Shown here: one piece after another, positions 34,274 to 43,054 of the stretch
Position numbering within the stretch: position 1 is the first letter of the stretch
How the letters are laid out: the number at the start of each line of letters is the position of its first letter
Assembly: GCA_946411385.1 (NCBI GenBank)
Contig: CAMKDV010000013.1
Span: 20,849 to 84,848, forward strand
DNA length: 64,000 nt
DNA from: an uncultured Bacteroidales bacterium
Lineage (GTDB): Bacteria; Bacteroidota; Bacteroidia; Bacteroidales; Paludibacteraceae
Direction: 5' to 3'
The notes under the pieces: generated by a model
What the model saw: only the letters and a program-made list of their open reading frames with translations
Databases searched by the model: none
Told to the model about the DNA's origin: nothing
Made by a program: the position numbers and the translations under genes

Positions 34274-36841
34274 ATGATTAACGAAGACAGAATTATTCCG
34301 GTGAAGATTGACGAGGAAATGCGAACCTCGTACATTGACTACTCGATGAGTGTGATCGTGTCGCGTGCGTTGCCGGACGTGCGTGACGGGTTTAAGCCCG
34401 TTCACCGCCGCGTGCTATATGCGATGTGGGATATGGGCAATACAAGTGACAAACCGACGAAGAAAAGTGCAGCTATCGTGGGTGAAGTAATGGGTAAGTA
34501 CCACCCGCACGGCGACAGCAGTATATACGGTACGCTAGTCCGTCTGGCGCAGCCCTGGGCGATGCGCTATCCTCTAGTGTACGGCCAAGGTAACTTCGGT
34601 AGCGTGGACGGCGACAATCCTGCCGCCATGCGTTATACCGAGGCTCGTCTGGACAAGCTGGCAGAAGAGATGCTCAACGATATTGACAAGGATACCGTTG
34701 ACATGCAACTCAACTACGACGACAGCCGTCGTGAGCCGACCGTACTGCCTACACGCTTCCCGAACCTGCTGGTAAATGGTGCCAGCGGTATTGCCGTAGG
34801 TATGGCTACGAACATGCCTACGCACAATCTGGGCGAAGTGATTGACGGATGTCTGGCATATATACGCAATATAGAGGCACGCATAGCTAATCCCGAAACG
34901 GAGGAGATCACCGTGAGCGACCTGATGGAGTATATCAAGGCGCCGGACTTCCCCACAGGCGGTACTATCTACGGCTATCAGGGCGTGAAGGATGCTTTTG
35001 AGACCGGTCGCGGACGCGTGATCATCCGTTCGAATGCTGATATCGAGACTGACGACAACGGCCGTGAGCACATCGTAATCACCGAACTGCCGTACGGCGT
35101 GGTGAAGAAAGACCTGGTGCAGAACATCGCCGAGCTGGTTAGCGACAAGAAGATTGAAGGTATCTCGGATATCAACGACTATTCGAAACGCGATATCCGC
35201 ATCGTAGTGGAAGTAAAGCGCGACGCCAATGCACAGGTAGTGCTGAACAAGCTGTACAAGTTCACAGCCCTGCAAAGTTCGTTTGCCGTGAACAATATCG
35301 CTCTGGTCAAAGGCCGTCCGATGTTGCTTAACCTCAAGCAGCTCATCAGCAACTTCATCGAGCACCGTATGGATGTGGTAACACGCCGTACGCGCTACCT
35401 GCTGAAGAAAGCACAGGAGCGTGCACATATCTTGGAAGGCTTAATCATCGCCGTGGATAACATCGACGAAGTAGTGAAGATCATCCGCGCCAGCCGTACG
35501 CCGGCCGATGCACAAGCCAACCTGGAGCAGCGCTTCGGTCTGGACAACCTGCAGAGCAAGGCTATCGTGGAGATGCGTCTGGCTTCGCTCACAGGCCTGC
35601 GTATCGACGAATTGAAAGAGGAGTATGCCGAACTGGAGAAAGAGATTGAGCACTATAACGAACTGCTCGCCAACGAGAGTCTGCGCTACGAACTGATTGC
35701 CACCGAGCTGCAGGAGATCAAAGACAAGTATGCCGACGAACGCCGCACGCGTATCGTGAAGATGGCCACCGAGTTCAATCCCGAGGATATGTATGCCGAC
35801 GACGATATGGTCATCACCATCTCGCATCTGGGTTACATCAAGCGCACGCCGTTGGCTGACTTCCGTCAGCAGGGACGCGGAGGCATAGGCTCCAAAGCAA
35901 GCAACACGCGCGATGAGGACTTCATCGAGTATGTTCACACCGCTTCGATGCACTCCACCATGATGTTCTTCACCACGCTCGGACGTCTGTATTGGATCAA
36001 GGTGTACGACCTGCCGGAAGGCAACCGCCAGTCGAAAGGCCGTGCTATGCAGAACGTGATCAGTCTGCAGAAAGATGAGAAAGTGTGTGCGTTCATCAAC
36101 GTCAAAGGTCTGAACGATCCCGAGTACGTCAAGAACCACTATCTGATCTTCGCTACGAAGAACGGCCTGATGAAGAAAACCACGCTGGAGGATTACAGCC
36201 GTCCGCGTACCAATGGTATCATTGCCCTCGGTCTGCGTGAAGGCGACAGTCTGATCAGCGTAGCTCTGACCGATGGCGAGAGCCAGATGCTCATCGCTTC
36301 GTTCAACGGCAAACTGGTACGATTCCCGGAGAACACCGTTCGACCGATGGGACGTACAGCAACAGGCGTTCGCGCAATAAAATTGGACGAAGATGGAAAA
36401 GATCGCGTGATTGGCATGATTTGTGTAGAGAAGAATAGTGAGGAGACTGTTCTCGTAATCTCGGAGAAGGGCTTCGGCAAGCGTACGCCGCTTGATGACG
36501 AGAACGGCGAGCCTATCTACCGCATCACCAACCGTGGCGGAAAGGGTATAAAAACCATGTCGCTCACCGACAAGACCGGTATGCTGGTAGGCTTGCACGC
36601 CGTGACCGATGACCAGGACCTGATGCTCATCACCAAGAGCGGTACTGCCATTCGTATGGCGATGGATACCATCCGCGTACAAGGTCGCGCTACACAAGGC
36701 GTCAAACTCATCGAACTGCAGAAACGCAACGATACGCTCATGTTCGGCTGCGTAGTGCCAAAAGAAGAGGAAGAAGCGGTAGAGAACACTGAGAACGCAG
36801 AAGGCTCAGAGAATACCGAGAATGTAGAAACTAACGAATAA
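34274..36841 (+). CDS. gyrA: DNA gyrase subunit A
   Basis: The 855-residue protein starts with the family opening (YIDYSMSVIVSRALPDVRDG). It has the quinolone-region KYHPHGDSSIYG, the catalytic tyrosine in AAMRYTEARL, and a C-terminal DNA-wrapping domain with the GyrA-box-like QQGRGGIG. It cuts and rejoins DNA with GyrB to add negative supercoils. At the position of E. coli Ser83 there is Ser, while the Asp87 position is Gly. The C-terminal tail after about residue 828 is highly acidic (Glu/Asn-rich). It leads a run with TPR, ruvX, def, DUF3109 and cinA. Confidence 0.96.
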   Translation: MINEDRIIPVKIDEEMRTSYIDYSMSVIVSRALPDVRDGFKPVHRRVLYAMWDMGNTSDKPTKKSAAIVGEVMGKYHPHGDSSIYGTLVRLAQPWAMRYPLVYGQGNFGSVDGDNPAAMRYTEARLDKLAEEMLNDIDKDTVDMQLNYDDSRREPTVLPTRFPNLLVNGASGIAVGMATNMPTHNLGEVIDGCLAYIRNIEARIANPETEEITVSDLMEYIKAPDFPTGGTIYGYQGVKDAFETGRGRVIIRSNADIETDDNGREHIVITELPYGVVKKDLVQNIAELVSDKKIEGISDINDYSKRDIRIVVEVKRDANAQVVLNKLYKFTALQSSFAVNNIALVKGRPMLLNLKQLISNFIEHRMDVVTRRTRYLLKKAQERAHILEGLIIAVDNIDEVVKIIRASRTPADAQANLEQRFGLDNLQSKAIVEMRLASLTGLRIDELKEEYAELEKEIEHYNELLANESLRYELIATELQEIKDKYADERRTRIVKMATEFNPEDMYADDDMVITISHLGYIKRTPLADFRQQGRGGIGSKASNTRDEDFIEYVHTASMHSTMMFFTTLGRLYWIKVYDLPEGNRQSKGRAMQNVISLQKDEKVCAFINVKGLNDPEYVKNHYLIFATKNGLMKKTTLEDYSRPRTNGIIALGLREGDSLISVALTDGESQMLIASFNGKLVRFPENTVRPMGRTATGVRAIKLDEDGKDRVIGMICVEKNSEETVLVISEKGFGKRTPLDDENGEPIYRITNRGGKGIKTMSLTDKTGMLVGLHAVTDDQDLMLITKSGTAIRMAMDTIRVQGRATQGVKLIELQKRNDTLMFGCVVPKEEEEAVENTENAEGSENTENVETNE

Positions 36842-36852
36842 ACAATACAACA

Positions 36853-38094
36853 ATGAAGAAATCACTATTTCTCGCAGCATTGGTGCTGATAAGCGCAGGC
36901 TGCTTTGCTCAGAAAACAGCTATCCGTACGGCCAAGAATCTTGCTCTGCAAGAGACGCCTGATTTCGACGGCGCTCGTGCTGCTATCAAGCCCGCACTGG
37001 AGAATGCCGAGACAAAAGACTTGGCAGAGACTTGGTATGTAGCCGGTCTGATCGGTTACAAGCAGAATGAGAGTATCTGGCTGGCAGGTCAGATGGGACA
37101 AACTGTTGACAACGCTGCCAAAGGAGCTGCCGTAGTGGAGAGCATCAACTTCTGGCGCGTGGCTGACTCGCTCGCTATGGTGCCCGTATACGACAAGAAA
37201 GGTAACCCTAAGTATGATCTGAAGACCCGCAAGAACATCAGCGAGAAGATTCTGGAGTACTTCCAGAAACAGGAATTGGCTATCTATGCTTCGTATCTGG
37301 CAGAGCAGAACGACGATATGGGTGTGGCTAACGCCTTCAAACTGCACTGCGACATCCCCGACATGGAGATGATGCAAGATCCCAAGCTGCAGGCTAAAAT
37401 GCCGAAGGATACCACCTACTACCAGTACATGGGTTATGCCCTTTCGTACTACTATCGTGCCAAAGCATACGACGAGGCGCTGCAGGTAGCCAATACCATC
37501 ATGGCTGATCCCGCTCATGAGGTAACGGCCTATCAGTACTTCTACGACCTGTACAAACTGAAAGGTGACACCTTGACGGCCCGTCAGAAACTGGCAGAGG
37601 CTGTTGACCGCTTCCCGAAAGAGGCTTGGTTCGTGCAGAACATGATCAACGACCTCGTGCAAGCCCACGATACCCTCGGCGCAATAGCTTACCTCGACCG
37701 CGCTATCGAGAACGATCCGTCGCAGGCACAGTACTTCCATACCAAGGCCACTCTGCTCAGCACGCTGCGCAGATTTGATGAGGCATTCACCTTCTTCGAG
37801 AAAGCCATTGAGATGGATCCTAAGAACCCCGAGTACTATCTGAACTACGCTTACTCGTACAACGATAAGGCTACGCTCTTGCTCGACGGCACGGACAACC
37901 TCTCGCAGAAAGAGTACATGGCTGTGAAGAAACAGAGTGACGAGATACTCAAGCAGGCTCTGCCTTACTACGAGAAAGCACACGAACTGGCTCCGGGCGA
38001 CATGAACTACGCTCGTCCTCTCCGTCAGTGCTACTACCGCCTGAAGATGGAGAAAGAGTACGAGGCACTCAGCGCAGAGATGCAGAACTATTAA
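36853..38094 (+). CDS. Secreted TPR-repeat protein
   Basis: The 413-residue protein has a signal peptide (MKKSLFLAALVLISAGCFAQ, cleavage after AQ; the Cys is followed by FAQ and is not a clear lipobox). TPR motifs run through the mature part, clearest at ASQAQYFHTKATLLSTLRRFDEAFTFFEKAIEMDPKNPEYYLNYAYSYND-like positions around 285-345. It is a periplasmic or outer-membrane-associated scaffold of unknown partner. It begins 11 nt after gyrA and its stop overlaps the ruvX start by one base (TAATG). Confidence 0.8.
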   Translation: MKKSLFLAALVLISAGCFAQKTAIRTAKNLALQETPDFDGARAAIKPALENAETKDLAETWYVAGLIGYKQNESIWLAGQMGQTVDNAAKGAAVVESINFWRVADSLAMVPVYDKKGNPKYDLKTRKNISEKILEYFQKQELAIYASYLAEQNDDMGVANAFKLHCDIPDMEMMQDPKLQAKMPKDTTYYQYMGYALSYYYRAKAYDEALQVANTIMADPAHEVTAYQYFYDLYKLKGDTLTARQKLAEAVDRFPKEAWFVQNMINDLVQAHDTLGAIAYLDRAIENDPSQAQYFHTKATLLSTLRRFDEAFTFFEKAIEMDPKNPEYYLNYAYSYNDKATLLLDGTDNLSQKEYMAVKKQSDEILKQALPYYEKAHELAPGDMNYARPLRQCYYRLKMEKEYEALSAEMQNY

Positions 38095-38507
38095 TGGGAC
38101 GCATCCTCGCAATAGACTATGGTAAGAAACGCACCGGATTAGCTGTGACGGACATGCTCCGCATAACGGCTAATCCGTTGCTTACCATAGAAACAACCCA
38201 TCTGCTGTCGTGGCTGGAAGAATACCTGAAAAAAGAGCAGGTAGATACCATCGTGATAGGCTATCCGCGCCAGATGAATGGCCAGGACAGCGAAACGGTA
38301 CCCCTCATCCGCGCATGCGAACAGCAGATTCGTGCGCGCTTCTCCCGGATACCCGTAGTGGAGTATGACGAGCGCTTCACCAGCGTGATTGCCCATCAGG
38401 CGATGATTGCCGGTGGCATGAAGAAGAAAAACCGTCAGGACAAAGCACAGGTAGATAAATTGGCTGCGTGTATCATTCTTGAAGGGTATATGGAGCAAAA
38501 TAGTTAA
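38094..38507 (+). CDS. ruvX: Holliday junction resolvase-like RuvX/YqgF
   Basis: The 137-residue protein begins with the RNase H-fold motif ILAIDYGKKRTGLAVTD. It has VIGYPRQMNG, an EYDERFTS stretch and a C-terminal KAQVDKLAACIIL helix with the last acidic residue. YqgF proteins act in 16S rRNA 5'-end maturation and perhaps Holliday-junction processing. The ATG at 38094 is preferred over the upstream in-frame codon at 38028, because it overlaps the TPR stop as TAATG and starts at the family motif. Confidence 0.93.
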   Translation: MGRILAIDYGKKRTGLAVTDMLRITANPLLTIETTHLLSWLEEYLKKEQVDTIVIGYPRQMNGQDSETVPLIRACEQQIRARFSRIPVVEYDERFTSVIAHQAMIAGGMKKKNRQDKAQVDKLAACIILEGYMEQNS

Positions 38508-38524
38508 GCTGATTAATTGTTATC

Positions 38525-39073
38525 ATGATTTTACCGATATATTTATATGGTCAACCCGTACTCCGCCGTCCTACGGAGAACTTGGAGAAAGGTGAGATAG
38601 ACATCAAAGAACTCGTAGCCAACATGTACGAGACGCTCACTGCTGCCGAAGGCTGCGGCTTGGCGGCTCCGCAGGTAGGATTGTCCAAGCGCCTGTTCGT
38701 GGTGGATGGTACGGAACTGAAGGAGGATTATCCCGAGTGCGCAGACTTCAAGCAGGCGTTCATCAATCCGGAGATCATTGAGGAGAGCGAAGATACCAGC
38801 ACCTATAGTGAGGGCTGTCTGTCCTTGCCGGGCATTAGCGAAAATGTCGTTCGCCCCAAGACCATCACCATCCGTTACCTGGATGAGGACTTCAAGGAGC
38901 ATGAGGAGACGTTCACCGACTTCAAGGCTCGCATCGTGCTGCACGAATATGATCACCTGGAGGCACATGTCTTCACCGATCGTATTTCTCCCATACGCCG
39001 CCAGTTTTGCAAAAACAAACTGACGAACATCGCCAAAGGCAAAACGGGTGCGCGATACAAATACAAACGATAG
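38525..39073 (+). CDS. def: Peptide deformylase
   Basis: The 182-residue protein has the three deformylase motifs in order: GCGLAAPQVG (about 43-52), EGCLSLPG (about 97-104) with the metal Cys, and HEYDHL (about 139-144). It removes the formyl group from nascent proteins. A Thr/Glu-rich loop and a basic C-terminus (GKTGARYKYKR) are present. It starts 17 nt after ruvX, and a perfect 20-bp palindrome begins 3 nt after its stop. Confidence 0.97.
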   Translation: MILPIYLYGQPVLRRPTENLEKGEIDIKELVANMYETLTAAEGCGLAAPQVGLSKRLFVVDGTELKEDYPECADFKQAFINPEIIEESEDTSTYSEGCLSLPGISENVVRPKTITIRYLDEDFKEHEETFTDFKARIVLHEYDHLEAHVFTDRISPIRRQFCKNKLTNIAKGKTGARYKYKR

Positions 39074-39075
39074 AT

Positions 39076-39095
39076 ATCAGCCAATCTTGGCTGAT
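39076..39095. repeat. Intercistronic palindrome, copy 6
   Basis: ATCAGCCAA-tc-TTGGCTGAT, perfect 9-bp arms, 3 nt after the def stop and 10 nt before the DUF3109 start. Confidence 0.85.
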
Positions 39096-39105
39096 TTAGA
39101 AGCCT

Positions 39106-39711
39106 ATGATGCTCATTCAAGATACAATCGTCAGTCTGGAAGTGCTCGAGAAAGAGTTCTGCTGCGACTTGGAGCATTGCAAAGGCTGCTGTTGTATCGA
39201 GGGGGATGCAGGCGCTCCCGTAACAGAGGAAGAGGAGTGTACCATCCAGGCCCTGCTGCCCGAACTGCTGCCGCAGATGACCAAAGAGGCACGAGAGGTT
39301 GTAGAGCAGCAAGGTATAGCCTACAACGACCCTTCCGGCGAACGGGTGCTGTCCATCGTCAATGACAAGGACTGCATCTTTGCCCGCACAGACCACAACG
39401 GATGGTGCTACTGCCTCATTGAGAAGATGTATACTGGTCAGCAGGCAGCTGAAGCAGGCAAACAGGCAGTACCGTTTAAGAAGCCGATATCGTGCCATCT
39501 GTACCCCATACGCCTTACCCGGGTAGGTGAGCGCGTCGGGGTGGAGTACCACCGCTGGGACATCTGCCATTCGTCCAGACAACTCGGACACAAGTTGCAT
39601 CTCCCCCTCTACAAGTTCCTCAAGGAACCGCTGATACGACGGTTCGGGCAGCAGTGGTACGACGAACTTTGCTTAACTGCTGACGAATGGCAGAAAGCAA
39701 AAAATCAATAG
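39106..39711 (+). CDS. DUF3109 family cysteine-rich protein
   Basis: The 201-residue protein carries clustered cysteines typical of DUF3109/YkgJ-like proteins: FCCDLEHCKGCCCIEGDAG near 18-36, DCIFA and WCYC in the middle, and ISCHLYPIR and ICHSS later. The conserved CxxxxxxxxCCC pattern is thought to bind zinc or an iron-sulfur cluster. Function is unknown; DUF3109 genes are widespread in Bacteroidota. It is cytoplasmic and lies between def and cinA in the gyrA run. Either of two adjacent ATGs (39106, 39109) could start it. Confidence 0.85.
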   Translation: MMLIQDTIVSLEVLEKEFCCDLEHCKGCCCIEGDAGAPVTEEEECTIQALLPELLPQMTKEAREVVEQQGIAYNDPSGERVLSIVNDKDCIFARTDHNGWCYCLIEKMYTGQQAAEAGKQAVPFKKPISCHLYPIRLTRVGERVGVEYHRWDICHSSRQLGHKLHLPLYKFLKEPLIRRFGQQWYDELCLTADEWQKAKNQ

Positions 39712-39753
39712 AAAGCTTAGATGCCGGGAAAAGCGGCTAAAAACATAGACATC

Positions 39754-40992
39754 ATGAAAACACTTCTTGCAGAAATTATCTCTATTGGTGATGAACTGCT
39801 CATCGGGCAGGTAGTTAATACGAACGCCACATGGATGAGTCAGGCGTTGAACCGCATAGGCGTTACCGTGACGCAGGTGACTACCGTTCAGGATGACCGT
39901 CAGCAGATTTGGAATGCTGTTTCCGCTGCTATGGCGAAGGTGGATCTTGTGCTCACCACAGGCGGTCTGGGACCTACCAAAGACGATATAACGAAAGGAG
40001 TGTTGTGTGATTATTTCCACACCCGTCTTGTGGAAGACATACGCGTACGCGCACATGTGCATGCCTTATATAAGAACCGTCCGGAGGTACTGAACAACCT
40101 CACCGCTACCCAGTGGCTCGTGCCGAGCAGCGCGTTGATACTGGAGAACCGCGTAGGTAGCGCACCCATCATGGTGTTTGACAAAGGCAAGCATGTGTTG
40201 ATCAGCATGCCCGGCGTGCCGCATGAGATGCAGACAGTTATGACGGAAGAAGTGATGCCTTATATCCGTGAGCGCTTTGATATATCCGCCCAAGTCATTC
40301 ATAAGACCGTCGTGGTGTATGGCATCCCCGAGTCGACGCTTGCTTTGCAGATAGAGAAGTGGGAGAAGAACTTGCCCAAGACGATGCATCTGGCCTACCT
40401 GCCCAAACAAGGCATCGTTCGTCTGCGCCTGTCATCCTATGGCGAAGCTACCGAAGAGCAGATACAGGAGCAGGTAAACGCTTTGCTGCCGCTCATCGAA
40501 GGCCATGTGCTGGCTACCGATGATCTGACGGTTGAACAACTGATGGCGATTTACCTGAACTCTCACTATCAGACAATAGCAACTGCAGAATCATGCACGG
40601 GCGGTCGTCTGGCAGCCATGCTGAACGAACTGAGCGGCAGTTCGGCATTCTATAAGGGGAGCGTCGTGGCGTATGCCAACGAGGCGAAGATGAATGTGCT
40701 GGGAGTAAAAGAGCAGACGCTCAAAGAGTTCGGTGCCGTGAGCGAACAGACTGTCCGTCAGATGGCCGAAGGTGTGCGCAAGTTGCTGCATACGGATGTT
40801 GCCATCGCTACTTCGGGCATTGCCGGACCTACGGGCGGCACACCCGACAAGCCTGTCGGCACGGTATGGATAGCTTGGGCTACGCCGGAAGGTACAACGA
40901 CAGAATGCTTCCACTTTGGCGGTGACCGCGAACAAGTGACTGCCCGAGCATGCACAGCTGCCCTGGCTAAGTTCCTTATTGCATACGCGTGA
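39754..40992 (+). CDS. cinA: CinA-family nicotinamide mononucleotide deamidase/damage-inducible protein
   Basis: From the ATG at 39754 the protein is 412 residues. It has the N-terminal MoaB/MogA-like domain (AEIISIGDELLIGQVVNTN; TTGGLGPTKDD) and a C-terminal PncC-type deamidase domain (IATAESCTGGRLAAML; VAIATSGIAGPTGG). It recycles nicotinamide mononucleotide in pyridine metabolism. An in-frame ATG at 39721 would add 11 residues of no family likeness. Its last 17 bases overlap the end of the convergent TPR gene (40976-40992), leaving no room for an independent terminator. Confidence 0.93.
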   Translation: MKTLLAEIISIGDELLIGQVVNTNATWMSQALNRIGVTVTQVTTVQDDRQQIWNAVSAAMAKVDLVLTTGGLGPTKDDITKGVLCDYFHTRLVEDIRVRAHVHALYKNRPEVLNNLTATQWLVPSSALILENRVGSAPIMVFDKGKHVLISMPGVPHEMQTVMTEEVMPYIRERFDISAQVIHKTVVVYGIPESTLALQIEKWEKNLPKTMHLAYLPKQGIVRLRLSSYGEATEEQIQEQVNALLPLIEGHVLATDDLTVEQLMAIYLNSHYQTIATAESCTGGRLAAMLNELSGSSAFYKGSVVAYANEAKMNVLGVKEQTLKEFGAVSEQTVRQMAEGVRKLLHTDVAIATSGIAGPTGGTPDKPVGTVWIAWATPEGTTTECFHFGGDREQVTARACTAALAKFLIAYA

Positions 40993-43018
40993 TGAGATTA
41001 TAAGCTTGGTAGATACCCAGCTCACCGGCACGTGACAGGTCTTGCAGACCTTCTTTGTTTTTTCCGATAAAGATATATGTCAACCCTCGGTTGAAGTATG
41101 CCTCCGCGAAATCAGAATCAAGACGGATAGCGTCGGAGTAATGCTGTATAGCTGCTTCGAAATCTTTCTGCTGGCAGAGGATGTTGGCTTTGTTGTAGTA
41201 TGCGAAGGCAAACTCCGGCGCGTAGCGGATTACTTGGTCATAATCCATGAGCATGAGTCGCCAGTAGGCGGCTATGCCGGTGTTGGACGGTTTCTCACTC
41301 GCATCGATGTTCACCTCAAGCAGTCGTGCACGCCAGTTGGCTTGGCAGAAGTACATCAGTGCCATGGTCTCTTTCGTCAGCCCGCCCAGCGTCAGTGCGC
41401 GTGTATCATCTTCGATGGCGGAAGCGTAGTCCTGTACGATGGCAAACTCAATAGCTCGCGCAAACAGCAGCATCGCTATGCGCGGTGCTTCGCTTTCGGG
41501 AATCTGCCTGAGGTCGGCAGGCAGTATGTCAATGGTCATCGATAGCGAACTGATCTGTGCGAAGTGATGCGAAACCATCTCAGCCGACAGAGGCATCTCA
41601 CGTGTGGTGGCAGCCAGAGCCGCAGGCAGCAGGCGGCGGCTGTTGAACTGCGCCAGCGTATAGTCGTACTTCGCAGCGGTCTGCGGATAATAGGTGAGGA
41701 TAATGCTCGGTTCGTTGATCACGTCCTGATATTTCTCTTGCACTCTTCCGCGTGTGGCAGATTTGTATTTCTGCTCCTGGCTGTCTTCTTCGCCGTTCTG
41801 TGCGGCGCGTTGCGAGAAGAGCTTGCGGTAATCTTTCTGCTTGGTGTCGGTGCGCGCAATCTGCACATCCGTATTCAGTGCCGTACTGTCGCGTTTGGCT
41901 GAAGAAGTAGGATTGAGTGCTTGACGCTCAATCTCCTCTGCCTTTTCCAACCTGCTGTACGCGGCCTTAGGTTCGCCGAGTGCCGTATGTGCACGCGATG
42001 CAATATAGTAGGCAGGGATGAAAGTAGGATGCAGGCTAATTAGTGAATCCAGGTCACGCAGTGCATCATGCCATTGGCTCAGATGCATCGATATCATTCC
42101 TCGTTGGTAGAGGATGGGGCCGCGTTCGTCAGGCTCGGCATACTCCAGCGCTTGTGTAAAATCGTCGTATGCACGGTTGTAATCGCCTACCTCCTGACGC
42201 AACACGCCGCGGTTGAAGAAGCATTGTGCACTCCGCGGTGCCAACTCGATAGCGCGGTCGTAATCTGCCATGGCAGCGCGGTAGTTATGCTTGCGGTAAT
42301 AGATGATACCTCGGTTGATATGGTCGCCCTCATACCGTGAACCCAGTTCGATGGCTCGGGCTATGTGGGCAAAAGCCTCGTCATCTTCATTGCGCAGCAG
42401 ACATACTACGCCCAGAGCCGAATGGTTGGACGCGTTCTGCGAATCGTATTGCAACGCACGGCTGAAAGCCTCATACGCGCCGGTGGTATCCTGTTGCTGC
42501 ATGCATATTATGCCGCGCTCAAAGTATAGCGAAGGCGACTCGGGGCTGCGGCGGATGAGATAGTCAAGGTCGGCTTGTGCCTCGTCGTATTGCTTGAGTG
42601 CCGCACGCGTATCGGCGCGCAGAAGCAGATAGGTGCGGTTCTCAGGCGCATAGATGAGTGCCTCGCTGAAATCCGCTTCGGCTTTCTGATTGTCACCCAG
42701 CTGCCGGTAGATATATCCGCGCGTATAGTAGGCTCCCGGCTGGAACGGATTGCGTTCGATAGCCGCATTGCAGTCCAGTAGGGCTCCCTGGTAATCGCTC
42801 AGCTGCAGTTTGGCGATGGCGCGCAGCTGGTAAGGTTCAGCCAGGTATGGCTTGAGCTTGATTACCTGATTGAAATATTGTATACTAAGCACATAGTCGT
42901 CGAAATACAGCGCATTGCGTCCGATGGCGGTGATGCGGTCGGTATTCAGCTGCGCATGGGTCAGGCCTGCCGTAAGAAGCAGACCGAAGCAGAGCACTAT
43001 GTGGCGAAGATGTGTCAT
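40976..43018 (-). CDS. Secreted TPR-repeat protein
   Basis: The 680-residue protein has a signal peptide (LCFGLLLTAGLTHAQ) and at least nine TPR units in the N-terminal half (for example DDYVLSIQYFNQVIKLKPYL, ADFSEALIYAPENR). A less regular, charged middle (about 370-450) follows, then more TPRs near the C-terminus. It lies 36 nt downstream of the radical SAM/peptidase gene on the same strand, so it probably belongs to the same transcript. It may be a periplasmic binding partner of that system. Its stop overlaps cinA. Confidence 0.8.
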   Translation of the reverse strand: MTHLRHIVLCFGLLLTAGLTHAQLNTDRITAIGRNALYFDDYVLSIQYFNQVIKLKPYLAEPYQLRAIAKLQLSDYQGALLDCNAAIERNPFQPGAYYTRGYIYRQLGDNQKAEADFSEALIYAPENRTYLLLRADTRAALKQYDEAQADLDYLIRRSPESPSLYFERGIICMQQQDTTGAYEAFSRALQYDSQNASNHSALGVVCLLRNEDDEAFAHIARAIELGSRYEGDHINRGIIYYRKHNYRAAMADYDRAIELAPRSAQCFFNRGVLRQEVGDYNRAYDDFTQALEYAEPDERGPILYQRGMISMHLSQWHDALRDLDSLISLHPTFIPAYYIASRAHTALGEPKAAYSRLEKAEEIERQALNPTSSAKRDSTALNTDVQIARTDTKQKDYRKLFSQRAAQNGEEDSQEQKYKSATRGRVQEKYQDVINEPSIILTYYPQTAAKYDYTLAQFNSRRLLPAALAATTREMPLSAEMVSHHFAQISSLSMTIDILPADLRQIPESEAPRIAMLLFARAIEFAIVQDYASAIEDDTRALTLGGLTKETMALMYFCQANWRARLLEVNIDASEKPSNTGIAAYWRLMLMDYDQVIRYAPEFAFAYYNKANILCQQKDFEAAIQHYSDAIRLDSDFAEAYFNRGLTYIFIGKNKEGLQDLSRAGELGIYQAYNLITRMQ

Positions 43019-43054
43019 TCAATCATCATAATCAAAAACCGTGCCATTCTCTCA

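Noticed and set aside
34274..36841. Quinolone-resistance mutation in gyrA (Gly at the Asp87-equivalent position)
   Set aside because: Position 83 is wild-type Ser, and Gly at the second position may be natural in this lineage; resistance cannot be claimed from this.
35441..38112. Two long minus-strand frames of 415-418 codons opposite gyrA and the TPR gene
   Set aside because: They mirror codon usage of the plus-strand genes and show no signal peptide or family motif.
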